From positions 1-64,000 of the forward strand of contig JACKLW010000013.1 of NCBI GenBank assembly GCA_024235715.1: 64,000 nt of DNA, given 5' to 3'. Every line of letters begins with the position of its first letter. Within the stretch, counting starts at the first letter, position 1. This DNA comes from Accumulibacter sp. GTDB lineage: Bacteria > Pseudomonadota > Gammaproteobacteria > Burkholderiales > Rhodocyclaceae. Position numbers and translations under genes: made by a program. The notes under the pieces were generated by a model. It searched no databases, was not told where the DNA came from, and saw only the letters and a list, made by a program, of their open reading frames with translations. Positions 53,999-64,000 of this stretch are shown piece after piece.

Positions 53999-56900
53999 TG
54001 GATAGCAAGGTACGTCCGGAAGGGTCGCCATCGGCGACGCGCAGGCCCGTTCCCAGAAACGCCTTGCGCACGCGCCGCGGGCTGGCGTGGCTGGGCGGGT
54101 TTCTTGCCAAGGCACTCGGGCAATCCGCAGGCGCGGTACCGACGACCGCCGGGCGCCTGACTTGCGAAGTGTTGGAGCCGCGCATCCTGCTCGACGCGAC
54201 GCCGAGCATACCGGTCACCCGCATCGATGGGTCCATCGACGTCGCTGGAGAGACCGATCGCTACGGCTTCACGCTGAACGAGAGCGTTCGCGTCGTCTTC
54301 GATTCGCTGACCGACGATGCCAGCATCCGCTGGTCGCTCGAAGGACCGCGCGGTGCGGTGGTCAGCGATCGCGGCTTCAACGCTTCGGACTCGTACGAGC
54401 GGAGCGGCGAGGTCGCTCTCGACCTCGGAGCCGGCGACTACACGCTGAGCGTCGATGGTGTCGCCGACCGCACCGGCGCGTACAGCTTCCGCCTGATCGA
54501 CATCGCGCAGGCGCAGGAGCTGACGCCGGGAACGACCGTCAGCGGGCAACTCGATCCGGCCAACGAGACCGACGCCTACCGCTTCAGCGTTGCTGCCGGC
54601 CAGCGCTTCTTCATCGACCGCCTGTCGAATGGCGGTGACATCTACTGGCGGCTGCTCGATCCCTACGGGCGCACGGTGGTCGATCGCACGCAGATGAACA
54701 ATGACCTGGGCGAGGTGACGCTCGCCGTCGACGGCAGCTACACGCTGCTGATCGAGGGGCGAGCCTACACCACGGGTAGCGCTGGCTACAGCTTCAACGT
54801 CGTCCTGCTCGACGAGCCGCTGCCGCAACCGATGGCCCCGGGTACGCTGGTTGCCGGGCGCATCGCGCAACCGGGGCAGCGCGACATCCACAGCTTCACG
54901 CTCGCCGCGGATACCCGGGTCGTCTTCGATTCGCTGACCGCCGACGACAGGATGCTGTGGTCGCTCAGCGGACCCAACGGCACGGTCGTTGCCGGTCGTC
55001 GCTTCGAGTATTCCGACTCGTACGAGCTGGCAGGCAACAACGGCATCCTGCTGCGAGCCGGCGACTACACGCTGACCGTCGATGGCGAAGGCGACCGTGT
55101 CGGCAACTACGCTTTCCGCTTGCTCGACCTGGCGGCTGCCCAGGCAGTTGCGGTGAACGCGACGGTCACCGGGACGCTGAGTGACGCTGGTGCCAGCGGC
55201 GGCACGCCGGGCAGCGCGCCGGCTACCGAGACGCGGCTCTACAGATTCACGGCCGTCGCCGGCGAACGTTTCTTCCTTGACAGTCAGGGCCTGTCGGGCG
55301 ACAACGTCTCGCTGCGCGTGTTCGATCCCAAGGGTGGCCTGGTCTACGGGCCGCAGGCGTTCACCAGTGACGTCGATGTGTTCACCGCCGCTTACGACGG
55401 CGATTACGTGCTGGCCCTGGAGGGCCGCGTCTACAACAGCAACGCGAGCAACTACCAGTTCAAGGTGCAGCGCGTCGTCGACAGCAGCGCGCCGCTGGCG
55501 CTGGATAGCCGCATCGATGGCAAGCTCGACCATCCCGGTCAGCGGCAGGCCTATACCTTTACGCTGACCGCGCCGGCGCAGCTGCTGTTCGACTCGCTGA
55601 CCTACGACAACGACTTCAACTGGAGCCTTGCCGGCCCGCGAGGCAGCGAGCTTGCCGGGCGCAGCTTCGTTTACTCGGATTCGGCCGAATACAGCAGCAG
55701 TCCGCTGCTTGATCTGGCGGCCGGGACCTATACGCTGACCGTCGACGGCAATCTCGACAAGACGGGCGCCTACGCTTTCCGCCTGCTGAACCTGGCCACT
55801 GCGGGCAGCGTCGTCGCCTACGACAGCGACGTCAGCGGCACGCTCGCGCCGGGTGGCCTGACGCGGGTCTACAAGTTCACGGCCAGTGCTGGCGATCAGG
55901 TGGCGTTCGACCGCATCGCGCTCAGCGGCGGCAGCCCGCACTGGCGGCTGCTCGACGAGACCGGTCTCCAGGTTTTCGCGCCGGAGCCTTTCGCTGACCG
56001 GACGAGTACCAGCCTGCGTCTCGGTGGCAGCTACTACCTGCTGGTCGAAGGTCGCAGCTGGGAGACCGGCGATATCGATTACAGCTTCAGGATTGCTTCC
56101 CAGGGCAATGTGCCGGTGCCCGCGCTGAGCGGAACCGGCATCACGCTGGGCACCACCATCAGCGGCACGCTGGGCGCAGCAGGCGAGGTGGACGACTATG
56201 TCTTCGACATCGCCGGGCCAACGCGGCTCTACTTCGACAGCTTCGCGCCAAGCAGCAGCGGCGAGTTCCACTGGTCGCTGGTCGGCCCGCGCGGTACCGA
56301 GATCGCCGATCGCAGCACCTATTACTCGGAGTCCTACGAGTTCGGCAACGGCAACCCGGTGATCGACGTGCCGCTCGCCGGAAGATATCAGGTTCGCGTC
56401 CGGGGTAACGGCAACACTACGGGCAGCTACAGCTTCCGCGTCCTGAACCTGGCCGACGGCACGGTGCTTACACCCGGTACGCCGGTCACCGCGAGTCTCG
56501 ATCCGGCCAACGAAACCGACGTCTATCGTTTCGCCGCCAACGCCGGCGACCGCGTCTTTTTCGACCGGCAGACCTTCAGTCCGGCCTATTCCAACTGGGT
56601 CAGCTGGCGATTGCTTGACCCCTACGGTCGCCAGGTCTGGGGGCCGGCCAACTTCTACGATGACGTCGACGTCAGCACGCTGGCGTTTACCGGCGTCTAT
56701 ACGCTGCTCGTCGAAGGACGGGTGTGGACAAGGGATTCGCTCGCCCGCTTCGACTACGGCTTCAACGTCCAGCCGGTTGCCGATGATCCGGCGAGCGCGC
56801 TGACCATCGGCGACACGGTCAACGGCGCCATCGACCATGCCGGACAGCAGGACAGCTACAGCTTCTCGCTGGCCGCCGAAACCCTGCTCTATTTCGACAG

Positions 56901-59900
56901 CCTGAGCAACAGTAACATCGCCTGGACCCTGCGCGGCCCCGATGGCTACCTCCTGAGTCGCAATCTGCAGAACAGCGACTCGTCCGAACTCGGACAGACC
57001 AACCCGCTGCTGCGGCTGGCGGCGGGCGATTACACGCTGACCCTCGACGGCGTCGGCGATAACACCGGCGATTACAGCTTCCGGCTGGTCGATGTGGCCG
57101 GCGAAGCGGCCGCGCTGAGCCCTGGAACGGCGGTCGACGACAGCCTGAGCGGCGCCCGCGTCACCGACTTCTACCGCTTCGACGCCGTCGCCGGCGAGCG
57201 CTATTACTTCGACCGGATCAGCTATGGCGACTACTACAACACCACCTACCGTCTGATCGATCCGCAGGGCAGGCAGGTCTGGGGCGGTTACGTCTGGCCC
57301 GAAGACCAGGAGATGAGCGCTTTTGCCCTGTCCGGCACCTACTACCTGCTGGTCGAGGGCCGCGTCGGCAACGCCGCCGCGGCCAACGCCTACAGCTTCA
57401 ACATGCACAAGGTCGTCGACATCAGCGACAGCCTGACGCCGGGCCAGACCGTGAGCGGCAGCTTCGGCACGCCCGGCGCGCGCGCCAGCTACCGTTTCAC
57501 GCTCACCGACCCGCGCCGACTGCTCTTCGACGGCCTGACGCCGGACAACGCCAATCCCGATATCTACTGGACGCTGACCGGCCCGCGTGGCACAGAGATC
57601 AGCAACCGCCGTTTCTACGCTTCCGAATCGCACGAGCTGGGCGCCACCAGCCCGCTGCTCGACCTCGTTGCCGGCGACTACACGCTGACCCTGGACGCGC
57701 AGGGCGATCAGACCGGCAACTTCAGCTTTCGCCTGCTCGACCTCGCCGCGGCGACCGTGGTCACCAGCGACAGCGTCGTCAGCGGCCAGCTCGACCCGGC
57801 CAACGAAACCGACGTCTATACCTTTGACGCGACTGCCGGTACGCGCTACTACATCGACCGCCAGACGCTGAGCAGCGGCGCCGACCGCCTGACCTGGCGC
57901 CTGTTCGATCCCTACGGTCGCCAGGTCTTCGGCCCCAGCAACCTGAACGACGTCGATATCTTCACGCTCGGAGAAAGTGGCGCCTACACGCTGATCGTCG
58001 AAGGCCGCATCTGGCAGACGCAGTACGGCGCCCGGACCGACTACAGCTTCAAGCTGCTGGAGATCACCGACGACATTGTCGACATCGTTCCGGGTGTCAG
58101 CCATGGCCTCGACCAGTTCGGCACCGACGGTCAACTGGACGGCGCGCTGAACGTCAACGGCCTGCGCTACGCACAGGTGGCCAACAATGCCGACCTCGAC
58201 CTGACCGGCTCGCTGACTCTCGAAGCCTGGTTCAGGGTCGACGCCTACGCCAGTACCTGGCAGGCGCTGTTCTACAAGGGCAACGGCAACAGCAACCAGC
58301 GGACATATACGCTGTGGCTCAATTCGGCGGGTTACCTGCACCTGTCTACCGGCAACAATTCCAACAACAACATCAACACGGCGAACGGCAGTGTGGTGAC
58401 CGGGCAGTGGCACCACGTCGCGGTGGTGCTCGACCGCGACAGTGCCACCGGGATGATGAAGATCTACCTGGACGGGTTGGAGGCGGCAAGTGGCGCCCTG
58501 TCGACCGGCGCGGCAAGTTCCAATGCCAATCCGCTGCTGATCGGCAGCAACCTGGAAAACTACCCGGTGTTCCAGGGTGCCGTAGACGATGTCCGTCTGT
58601 GGAACAGCGCGCGCAGCGCGCAGCAGATCGTCGACAACAAGGACCACACGCTGGTCGGCAACGAGGCCGGGCTGCTGATGTACCTGAAGGCCGACGAGAG
58701 CAGCGGCACGGCTCTCGCCGACAGCAGCGGTCGCGGCAATGCCGGGCAGATAGTCCATCCCTGGGCGAGCACGCCCGGCGTCGTCGCCGGGCGCATCGAC
58801 TTCGGCCAGCAGGACTACTACCGGTTCACGCTCGGCGACAGCACGCGCCTCTATTTCGACTCGCTGACCGACAACAACAACCTGCGCTGGTACCTGAGCG
58901 GGCCGCGCGGCGTGCTGGTTTCCGATCGCTCCTTCCAGGGCAGCGATTCGCAGAACGGACTGAGTGTCTTCGACCTGGTGGCCGGCGACTATACGCTGCG
59001 GGTGGACGGGGTCGGCGATACCACCGCTGACTATGGCTTCCGCCTGATCGATCTCGCCGGCGCCGAAGCGCTGCCTCTCGACTCCACCGTCAACGGCCTG
59101 CTGACGCCGGCCAACCGGACCGATGCCTACCAGTTCAGCGCCAATGCCGGCGACCGGCTGTACTTCGACGTCGTCGCGACCAGCGGCGGCGTACCCTACT
59201 GGCGCCTGCTGGACCCCTGGGGTCGCACCGTATGGGGCCCGAGCTACATGCCCAGCGACGACGTGCAGTTGCAGACCCTGCCGTTCACCGGCGTCTATAC
59301 GCTGCTCGTCGAGGGCCGTCGCGACGCCGGCACGGGTAGCTCGGGCTACGCCCTGCACGTCGGCACGGTGACCGACAAGACGGTGGCCATTGCGCCTGGC
59401 GTCGCGTCGGGAATGACCGCTGAGCGGGTTGACGGAGAACTGGGCGGTGGTGTCGACCTGAACGGCTTCCAGTACCTGGAAGTCGCCAACAGCAGCAGCA
59501 TCGACCTCACCGGCAGCCTCACGGTCGAGGCCTGGATCAGGCTCGATCATTTCACCAACACCTGGCAGCCGATCTTCTACAAGGGCGACGCCAGCAGCGA
59601 CTGGACCCGGCGCAGCTACGCGATGTGGTTGAACAGCGACGGTTCGCTGCAGTTCGGCTCCGATAGCCGCTACACCGGCACCGCTGCCGGCGTCGTCCAG
59701 GCCGGCGTATGGACACATGTCGCCGGGACCATCGACCGGGCGACCGGCAGCCTGCGGATCTACGTCAATGGCGACCAGGCGGCGGCTCGCGACAATATCG
59801 GGACAGCGCCGTCGACCGCCTACGACCAGCCGCTGCTGCTCGGTGGCGGGCTCTACCAGTCGTCGGACAGCAACCTCTTTGCCGGTGCGCTGGACGAGGT

Positions 59901-62900
59901 GCGTATCTGGAATACGGCCCGCAGCCAGGCGCAGATACAGGCCGCCAGGGATACGCCGCTGAACGGCAGCGAGGCCGGCCTGGTGCTCTACCTGAAGGCC
60001 GACGAGGGCAGTGGCGAGACGCTTGCGGACCTCTCCGGCGACGGCAATCCGGCGCTGTTCAGGGCGATTGCCGACGGCATCGTGCTCGGCAGCGTCGATC
60101 ACGCCGGACAGGTGGTAAACCACAACTTCAGCCTTGCTGCGCCGACGCTGATCTATTTCGATTCGCTGACCAACAACGCCAACATGCGTTGGTCGCTTGC
60201 CGGCCCGAGTGGCCAGATCGTCGGCAACCGCTCGTTTAGCCAGAGCGATTCCTACGATGGCTCGTCGTTCTACATGCTCGCTGCCGGCGACTACACGCTT
60301 ACCGTCGACCCCCGGGACGACGGCACCGGGCCCTTCGCATTCCGCCTGCTCGACCTGGCCGCCGCCGGCGTGCTGATCCCCGGGACGCCCGTGTCGGGGG
60401 GGCTCGACCCGGCGCGGCGGACCGACGCCTATCGCTTCGACGTAAGCACGCCCGATCAGCGCTGGTTCTTCGACGCGACCAGTCGCAGCGGCGCCGACGC
60501 CTACTGGCGTCTGCTCGATCCCTGGGGGGCCACGGTATTCGGTCCGAGCGCGGTCAACAATCCGAACAGCAACGACGTAGAGGTGACGCTGCCTTTCGTC
60601 GGCACCTATACCCTGTTGATCGAAGGGCGCAGCCACTGGGGCGGCAGCAGCGCCTCGTACACGCTCAACGCCCGGCCGGCGAACGACGGCGCCAGGGCCG
60701 TCGCGCTCGGTGCCGACGTCGTCGGCAGTATCGCCAATGCCGGACAGCGGCAGGCCTATACGTTCAGCCTGAACAGCGACAAGGTGGTCTATTTCGATTC
60801 GCGCACCAATGACGCCAGCCTCAGCTGGTCGCTGAGCGGTCCGCGCGGCAACGTCGTCGCCAGCCGTGCATTCAACAGGTCGGATTCCGCTGACCTGGGC
60901 GGCAGCCCGGTTCTCGATCTGGTCGCTGGCGACTACACGCTGGTCGTCGATGGCGCCGGCGACGCCACCGGCACGTTCGATTTCCAGCTGATGGATCTCT
61001 CGGCGGCCAGCGCCATCGCCGTTGGCACCGACGTCAGCGGCAGCCTGCTGCCAGGCAGCAGGACACACCTCTTCAGCTTCGTCGCCGACGCCCGCGACCG
61101 CCTGGCCTTCACGATGATCAGCGAGAGTCGCAACAGCGCCTACTGGCGCCTGCTCGACCCTTATTCCGGGTTGCTCTTCGGGCCGAGCAACTTTGCCGAC
61201 ACCGGCGCGCTGACCATGCCGTTCAATGGCACCTACTACCTGCTCCTGGAAGGGCGGGTCAGCGAGGGCAACGCCGTCGACTACAGTTTCCGGGTCGACG
61301 ACACGGCGCTGCCGAACAGCGGCGCTGCCAGCAGCCAGGACTTCGACGCGGCCGGTCTGCCCTGGGCGCCCGCCAGCTTCAGCAATTCGGCGCCGGCGGT
61401 GCTCGCCGGCGGTCCGTCGGGCAACTTCCTGCGCCTGCTGCCGGGCAGCGTCACCGGCTACAACACGATCGGCTTCACGAGCGCCGGCGTCGGCGTGATC
61501 CCGGCGACGGTCAGCGTCGATTTCGATCTCCGGATCAGCCAGGTCAACCGCCAGGGCGACGGCATCGGCTTCGCCTGGCTGAACGCGGACGTCTGGGGCA
61601 ACAGCGGCCCGGCACCACAGTTCGGCGAAGAGGTCAACCTGGCCGGTAGCTTCGGCGTCGGTTTCGACCCGGTGAACAACGGTGAAATCAGCGACAACCA
61701 CGTCTCCCTGCACTTCGACGGCAGCAAGGTCGCCGAATTCGACCTCGCCGGTTTCCGCCTCGACAGCGGCGACTTCCACCACGCGCGCATCGTCATGACG
61801 GCGGTCGCCGGCGGCAGCAGGGTCTCGGTGTACCTGACGCCGGCTGGAGGCAGTGAAGTGGCGGTCGTCGAGGACTACTTCATCAGTGGCATGCAGGCCT
61901 ACGACGGTCGCATGGCCTTTGCTGCGCGCAACGGTGGCTGGCGCGCCGACAATGACCTCGACAACATCCGCGTCGCGGTCGTCCCCGGCAGCGCCGAGGA
62001 TTTGCCGGTGCTGGCCCTGGGTACCGTGCCGGTGAGCGGCACCCTGTCCGCCAGCGGCGAGGTGGACCGCTACCGCTTCAGTCTCGCCGGCAGCACGCGT
62101 GCCTATTTCGATTCGCTGACCAACAACGGCAACCTGCGCTGGAGCCTGACCGGGCCGCGCGGCGCGGTCGTTTCCGGACGCAGCTTCACCGCTTCGGATG
62201 GCTATCAGGGCCTGTCGCTGATGGACCTGACCGCCGGCGATTACGTGCTCTCGGTCTTCGGCAGCACGGGCGCTTACAGCTTCAGGCTGATGGACATGGA
62301 TCAGGGCGACGTGCTGACGCCGGATACCGATACCAGTGGCACGCTCAGCCCAGGCAACGAGACCGACATCTACCGCTTCGACGCCGTCGCCGGCGACCGC
62401 TTCTACTTCGACCGCGTCAGCTTCAGCGGCGGCTACTACACCGACTGGCGCCTGATCGATCCCTTCGGCCGCCCGCTGTGGGGGCCGACGCACATGTATT
62501 ACGACGACGTGGACCTCACGACACTGCCGTACTCGGGGACCTGGTACCTGCTGCTCGAGGGGCGCTATCACGAGACCACGGCGTCGAACTACACGATCAA
62601 CGCGCGCAAGATCGACAGCGGCGCCAGCACGCCGATCGTCATTGGCGACCGCGTCGACGCCGATCTGGGCAAGCCGGGCGAGGTCGGCAGCTTCAGTTTC
62701 GATATCGCTGGCAGCGAATCGAAACGCATCTACTTCGACGTACTGAGCAACACCAACCGCCTGAGCTGGACGCTGAGCGGGCCGCGCGGCAGTGTCGTTT
62801 CCGGGCGCTCCTTCGGCAGCAGCGACGCCGCCAACGGGCGCTCGATCATGGACCTGGCGCCGGGCAGCTACACGCTGATCATCGACGGCAGCGGCGATTT

Positions 62901-64000
62901 TAGCGGCGCCTACGCCTTCCGCCTGCTCGACCTGTCTGCGGGCACCCAGATCGTCCCGGGCACGCCCCTGGTCGACCAGAAGCTGACGCCGGGCAGGGCC
63001 ACCGAGGTGTACTGGTTCGACGCGGTCACCGGCGAGCGCTTCTACTTCGACCGGGTGGACTTCAGCGGCGGCTACTACACCGACTGGCAGTTGCTCGATC
63101 CCACGGGGCGCACGCTGTGGGGCCCGACGCACATGTACTACGACGATGTCGACGTCACGACCTTGCCGCTCGACGGGCGCTACACCCTGCTCGTCGAAGG
63201 CCGTTACCACGAGGATGCGCCGAGTTCGACCTACACGATCAACGTCCAGCCGGTGGTCGACCCGGTGTCGCCGATGAGCCTGAACACGCAGGTCTCGGGC
63301 ACGATCGACAGCGTCGGGCAGCGCGCTCTGCACACGTTCACGCTCGCCGATGCCAGGCAGGTCTATGTCGACGTCCTGACCAACAATAGCAACTTTTCCT
63401 GGAGCCTCAGCGGTCCGCGTGGCGTCGAGGTGTCGAACCGCTCGTTCGGCGCCACCGATGGCGTGCACGGCCTGTCGTTGCTGGATCTGGTGCCCGGTGA
63501 TTACACGCTGACCATCGATGGCAGCGGCGCGACCACCGGTGCCTACGCCCTGCGCCTGCTCGACCTCGCCGCGGCGCCGCTGATCACGCCGGGTACGCCG
63601 GTCAGCGGCCAGCTCAACCCGGCCAACGCGACCGACATCTACCGCTTCAATGCGGCTGCCGGAGACCGCTTCTACTTTGACCGCGTGAGCTTCAGCGGCG
63701 CCTACTACACCGAGTGGCGGCTGCTCGACCCCTGGGGCAAGACGGTCTGGGGACCGACACACTTCTACTACGACGACGTGGACGTCACGACGCTGGACTT
63801 CGACGGTGTCTACACGCTGCTCGTCGAGGGTCGCTACCACGAAAGCGGCACCTCGAACTACACGCTCAACGTCTCGCCGTCGCCGATCTCGCAAAAGATC
63901 ATCCTGTCCGGACTCGGCACGGCTCCCGGTCCCGACCTCAAGGTTGAGGACCTGGCGCTGACGCCGCCTGCGGGCGGTCTCGCCGCCGGCGGTCAGGTGC
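53998..64000 (+). CDS. Second giant LEPR-XLL surface protein, cut by the window edge
   Basis: One plus-strand frame runs from the ATG at 53998 to the right edge, at least 3,334 codons. The N-terminus is basic and has LEPRILLDA at residues 59-67. The rest is built of 12 pairs of alternating modules of about 100 residues: type A with YFDSLT-x-W-L-GPRG and GDYTLTVDG-x-FRLLDLA, and type B with PANETDxYRF, WRLLDPYGR and YTLLVEGR. They resemble pre-peptidase C-terminal (PPC) domains. Two LamG-like domains (about 1362-1596 and 1795-2025) and one L-type lectin-like domain (about 2435-2665) are inserted. The last codons enter a CARDB-like module (PDLKVEDLALTPP) like those of giant protein 1. An in-frame GTG at 53989 is an alternative start. 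Adhesion or matrix binding is inferred. Confidence 0.9.
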   Translation, partial: MDSKVRPEGSPSATRRPVPRNALRTRRGLAWLGGFLAKALGQSAGAVPTTAGRLTCEVLEPRILLDATPSIPVTRIDGSIDVAGETDRYGFTLNESVRVVFDSLTDDASIRWSLEGPRGAVVSDRGFNASDSYERSGEVALDLGAGDYTLSVDGVADRTGAYSFRLIDIAQAQELTPGTTVSGQLDPANETDAYRFSVAAGQRFFIDRLSNGGDIYWRLLDPYGRTVVDRTQMNNDLGEVTLAVDGSYTLLIEGRAYTTGSAGYSFNVVLLDEPLPQPMAPGTLVAGRIAQPGQRDIHSFTLAADTRVVFDSLTADDRMLWSLSGPNGTVVAGRRFEYSDSYELAGNNGILLRAGDYTLTVDGEGDRVGNYAFRLLDLAAAQAVAVNATVTGTLSDAGASGGTPGSAPATETRLYRFTAVAGERFFLDSQGLSGDNVSLRVFDPKGGLVYGPQAFTSDVDVFTAAYDGDYVLALEGRVYNSNASNYQFKVQRVVDSSAPLALDSRIDGKLDHPGQRQAYTFTLTAPAQLLFDSLTYDNDFNWSLAGPRGSELAGRSFVYSDSAEYSSSPLLDLAAGTYTLTVDGNLDKTGAYAFRLLNLATAGSVVAYDSDVSGTLAPGGLTRVYKFTASAGDQVAFDRIALSGGSPHWRLLDETGLQVFAPEPFADRTSTSLRLGGSYYLLVEGRSWETGDIDYSFRIASQGNVPVPALSGTGITLGTTISGTLGAAGEVDDYVFDIAGPTRLYFDSFAPSSSGEFHWSLVGPRGTEIADRSTYYSESYEFGNGNPVIDVPLAGRYQVRVRGNGNTTGSYSFRVLNLADGTVLTPGTPVTASLDPANETDVYRFAANAGDRVFFDRQTFSPAYSNWVSWRLLDPYGRQVWGPANFYDDVDVSTLAFTGVYTLLVEGRVWTRDSLARFDYGFNVQPVADDPASALTIGDTVNGAIDHAGQQDSYSFSLAAETLLYFDSLSNSNIAWTLRGPDGYLLSRNLQNSDSSELGQTNPLLRLAAGDYTLTLDGVGDNTGDYSFRLVDVAGEAAALSPGTAVDDSLSGARVTDFYRFDAVAGERYYFDRISYGDYYNTTYRLIDPQGRQVWGGYVWPEDQEMSAFALSGTYYLLVEGRVGNAAAANAYSFNMHKVVDISDSLTPGQTVSGSFGTPGARASYRFTLTDPRRLLFDGLTPDNANPDIYWTLTGPRGTEISNRRFYASESHELGATSPLLDLVAGDYTLTLDAQGDQTGNFSFRLLDLAAATVVTSDSVVSGQLDPANETDVYTFDATAGTRYYIDRQTLSSGADRLTWRLFDPYGRQVFGPSNLNDVDIFTLGESGAYTLIVEGRIWQTQYGARTDYSFKLLEITDDIVDIVPGVSHGLDQFGTDGQLDGALNVNGLRYAQVANNADLDLTGSLTLEAWFRVDAYASTWQALFYKGNGNSNQRTYTLWLNSAGYLHLSTGNNSNNNINTANGSVVTGQWHHVAVVLDRDSATGMMKIYLDGLEAASGALSTGAASSNANPLLIGSNLENYPVFQGAVDDVRLWNSARSAQQIVDNKDHTLVGNEAGLLMYLKADESSGTALADSSGRGNAGQIVHPWASTPGVVAGRIDFGQQDYYRFTLGDSTRLYFDSLTDNNNLRWYLSGPRGVLVSDRSFQGSDSQNGLSVFDLVAGDYTLRVDGVGDTTADYGFRLIDLAGAEALPLDSTVNGLLTPANRTDAYQFSANAGDRLYFDVVATSGGVPYWRLLDPWGRTVWGPSYMPSDDVQLQTLPFTGVYTLLVEGRRDAGTGSSGYALHVGTVTDKTVAIAPGVASGMTAERVDGELGGGVDLNGFQYLEVANSSSIDLTGSLTVEAWIRLDHFTNTWQPIFYKGDASSDWTRRSYAMWLNSDGSLQFGSDSRYTGTAAGVVQAGVWTHVAGTIDRATGSLRIYVNGDQAAARDNIGTAPSTAYDQPLLLGGGLYQSSDSNLFAGALDEVRIWNTARSQAQIQAARDTPLNGSEAGLVLYLKADEGSGETLADLSGDGNPALFRAIADGIVLGSVDHAGQVVNHNFSLAAPTLIYFDSLTNNANMRWSLAGPSGQIVGNRSFSQSDSYDGSSFYMLAAGDYTLTVDPRDDGTGPFAFRLLDLAAAGVLIPGTPVSGGLDPARRTDAYRFDVSTPDQRWFFDATSRSGADAYWRLLDPWGATVFGPSAVNNPNSNDVEVTLPFVGTYTLLIEGRSHWGGSSASYTLNARPANDGARAVALGADVVGSIANAGQRQAYTFSLNSDKVVYFDSRTNDASLSWSLSGPRGNVVASRAFNRSDSADLGGSPVLDLVAGDYTLVVDGAGDATGTFDFQLMDLSAASAIAVGTDVSGSLLPGSRTHLFSFVADARDRLAFTMISESRNSAYWRLLDPYSGLLFGPSNFADTGALTMPFNGTYYLLLEGRVSEGNAVDYSFRVDDTALPNSGAASSQDFDAAGLPWAPASFSNSAPAVLAGGPSGNFLRLLPGSVTGYNTIGFTSAGVGVIPATVSVDFDLRISQVNRQGDGIGFAWLNADVWGNSGPAPQFGEEVNLAGSFGVGFDPVNNGEISDNHVSLHFDGSKVAEFDLAGFRLDSGDFHHARIVMTAVAGGSRVSVYLTPAGGSEVAVVEDYFISGMQAYDGRMAFAARNGGWRADNDLDNIRVAVVPGSAEDLPVLALGTVPVSGTLSASGEVDRYRFSLAGSTRAYFDSLTNNGNLRWSLTGPRGAVVSGRSFTASDGYQGLSLMDLTAGDYVLSVFGSTGAYSFRLMDMDQGDVLTPDTDTSGTLSPGNETDIYRFDAVAGDRFYFDRVSFSGGYYTDWRLIDPFGRPLWGPTHMYYDDVDLTTLPYSGTWYLLLEGRYHETTASNYTINARKIDSGASTPIVIGDRVDADLGKPGEVGSFSFDIAGSESKRIYFDVLSNTNRLSWTLSGPRGSVVSGRSFGSSDAANGRSIMDLAPGSYTLIIDGSGDFSGAYAFRLLDLSAGTQIVPGTPLVDQKLTPGRATEVYWFDAVTGERFYFDRVDFSGGYYTDWQLLDPTGRTLWGPTHMYYDDVDVTTLPLDGRYTLLVEGRYHEDAPSSTYTINVQPVVDPVSPMSLNTQVSGTIDSVGQRALHTFTLADARQVYVDVLTNNSNFSWSLSGPRGVEVSNRSFGATDGVHGLSLLDLVPGDYTLTIDGSGATTGAYALRLLDLAAAPLITPGTPVSGQLNPANATDIYRFNAAAGDRFYFDRVSFSGAYYTEWRLLDPWGKTVWGPTHFYYDDVDVTTLDFDGVYTLLVEGRYHESGTSNYTLNVSPSPISQKIILSGLGTAPGPDLKVEDLALTPPAGGLAAGGQV
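58081..58785 (+). other. First LamG-like domain of giant protein 2
   Basis: The encoded segment holds LTLEAWFRVDAYASTWQALFYKG, GQWHHVAVVLDRDSATGMMKIYLDG and GAVDDVRLWNSARSAQQI. These are the strands and the closing motif of LamG/concanavalin-like domains, which often bind glycans. A second copy, clearly diverged, lies about 1.3 kb downstream. Confidence 0.85.
59380..60075 (+). other. Second LamG-like domain of giant protein 2
   Basis: The encoded segment shows LTVEAWIRLDHFTNTWQPIFYKG, GVWTHVAGTIDRATGSLRIYVNG and GALDEVRIWNTARSQAQIQ. It matches the first LamG domain in layout but is well diverged, so the two are not a recent duplication. Confidence 0.85.
61300..61995 (+). other. Lectin-like domain of giant protein 2
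   Basis: The encoded stretch begins SSQDFDAAGLPWAPASF and includes VSVDFDLRISQVNRQGDGIGFAWLN, GSFGVGFDPVNNGEISDNHVSLHFDG and a closing FAARNGGWRADNDLDNIRV. This pattern is that of legume/L-type lectin-like beta-sandwiches. It interrupts the alternating modules and may add sugar binding. Confidence 0.7.

Noticed and set aside
53818..63894. Minus-strand open frame of 3,358 codons
   Set aside because: It is antisense to the second giant gene. The plus-strand frame has clear repeated modules, LamG and lectin-like domains; the antisense product is Arg/Val/Asp-rich with no domain signature, as expected from GC-rich codon use.

Overview
The window is GC-rich DNA from a Gram-negative bacterium. An assimilatory sulfate-reduction operon with a DUF934 gene and a divergent cysB-type regulator, next to Wza/Wzc-type polysaccharide export genes, suggests a betaproteobacterium, perhaps of the Rhodocyclales/Accumulibacter type. 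That placement is inferred from gene content; no rRNA marker is present. I see no tRNA, rRNA, CRISPR array or complete insertion sequence.

Layout. (1) 1-4028: the start of an unrecognised minus-strand gene that runs off the left edge, then a Wza-like export lipoprotein and a Wzc-like co-polymerase/tyrosine autokinase. (2) 4025-12130, minus strand: rlmB, then an operon transcribed right to left: TauE/SafE-type exporter, cysI, a DUF934 gene, cysH, cysD, cysN and a carbonic-anhydrase-like gene. Several of these genes overlap. A CysB-type LysR regulator (12237-13184) diverges from the operon across an AT-rich intergenic region. (3) 13185-13817: a long leader region with a possible 53-codon upstream ORF. 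(4) 13818-45515: one gene encoding 10,565 residues. It has an N-terminal LEPR-XLL motif, a DUF4347 domain, five almost identical tandem repeats, about 16 CARDB-like modules, Ig/cadherin-like modules, beta-propellers, an RHS-like segment, a dockerin-like segment, a subtilisin-like domain with an apparently complete triad, a metalloprotease-like HEEGH domain and two identical VCBS/cadherin-type repeats.

(5) 45452-53685: a compact plus-strand cluster with a DUF3467 protein, a GAF-HlyD fusion, a PqqD-like/M50/HlyD fusion, a short SecA-like ATPase, a periplasmic HlyD-type adaptor and a three-helix membrane protein. (6) 53998 to the right edge: a second giant LEPR-XLL gene, open for more than 3,300 codons at the window end. 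It is built of 12 alternating PPC-like module pairs with two LamG domains and a lectin-like domain, and enters a CARDB-like module at the edge.

Main hypothesis: section 5 encodes a dedicated export, processing or anchoring machine for the two flanking giant surface proteins. It combines a SecA-type motor, an intramembrane-protease scaffold and membrane-fusion adaptors. No ABC transporter or TolC-like protein of a classical type I system is encoded in the window. The domain calls come from visible motifs; the shared function is inference from gene order.
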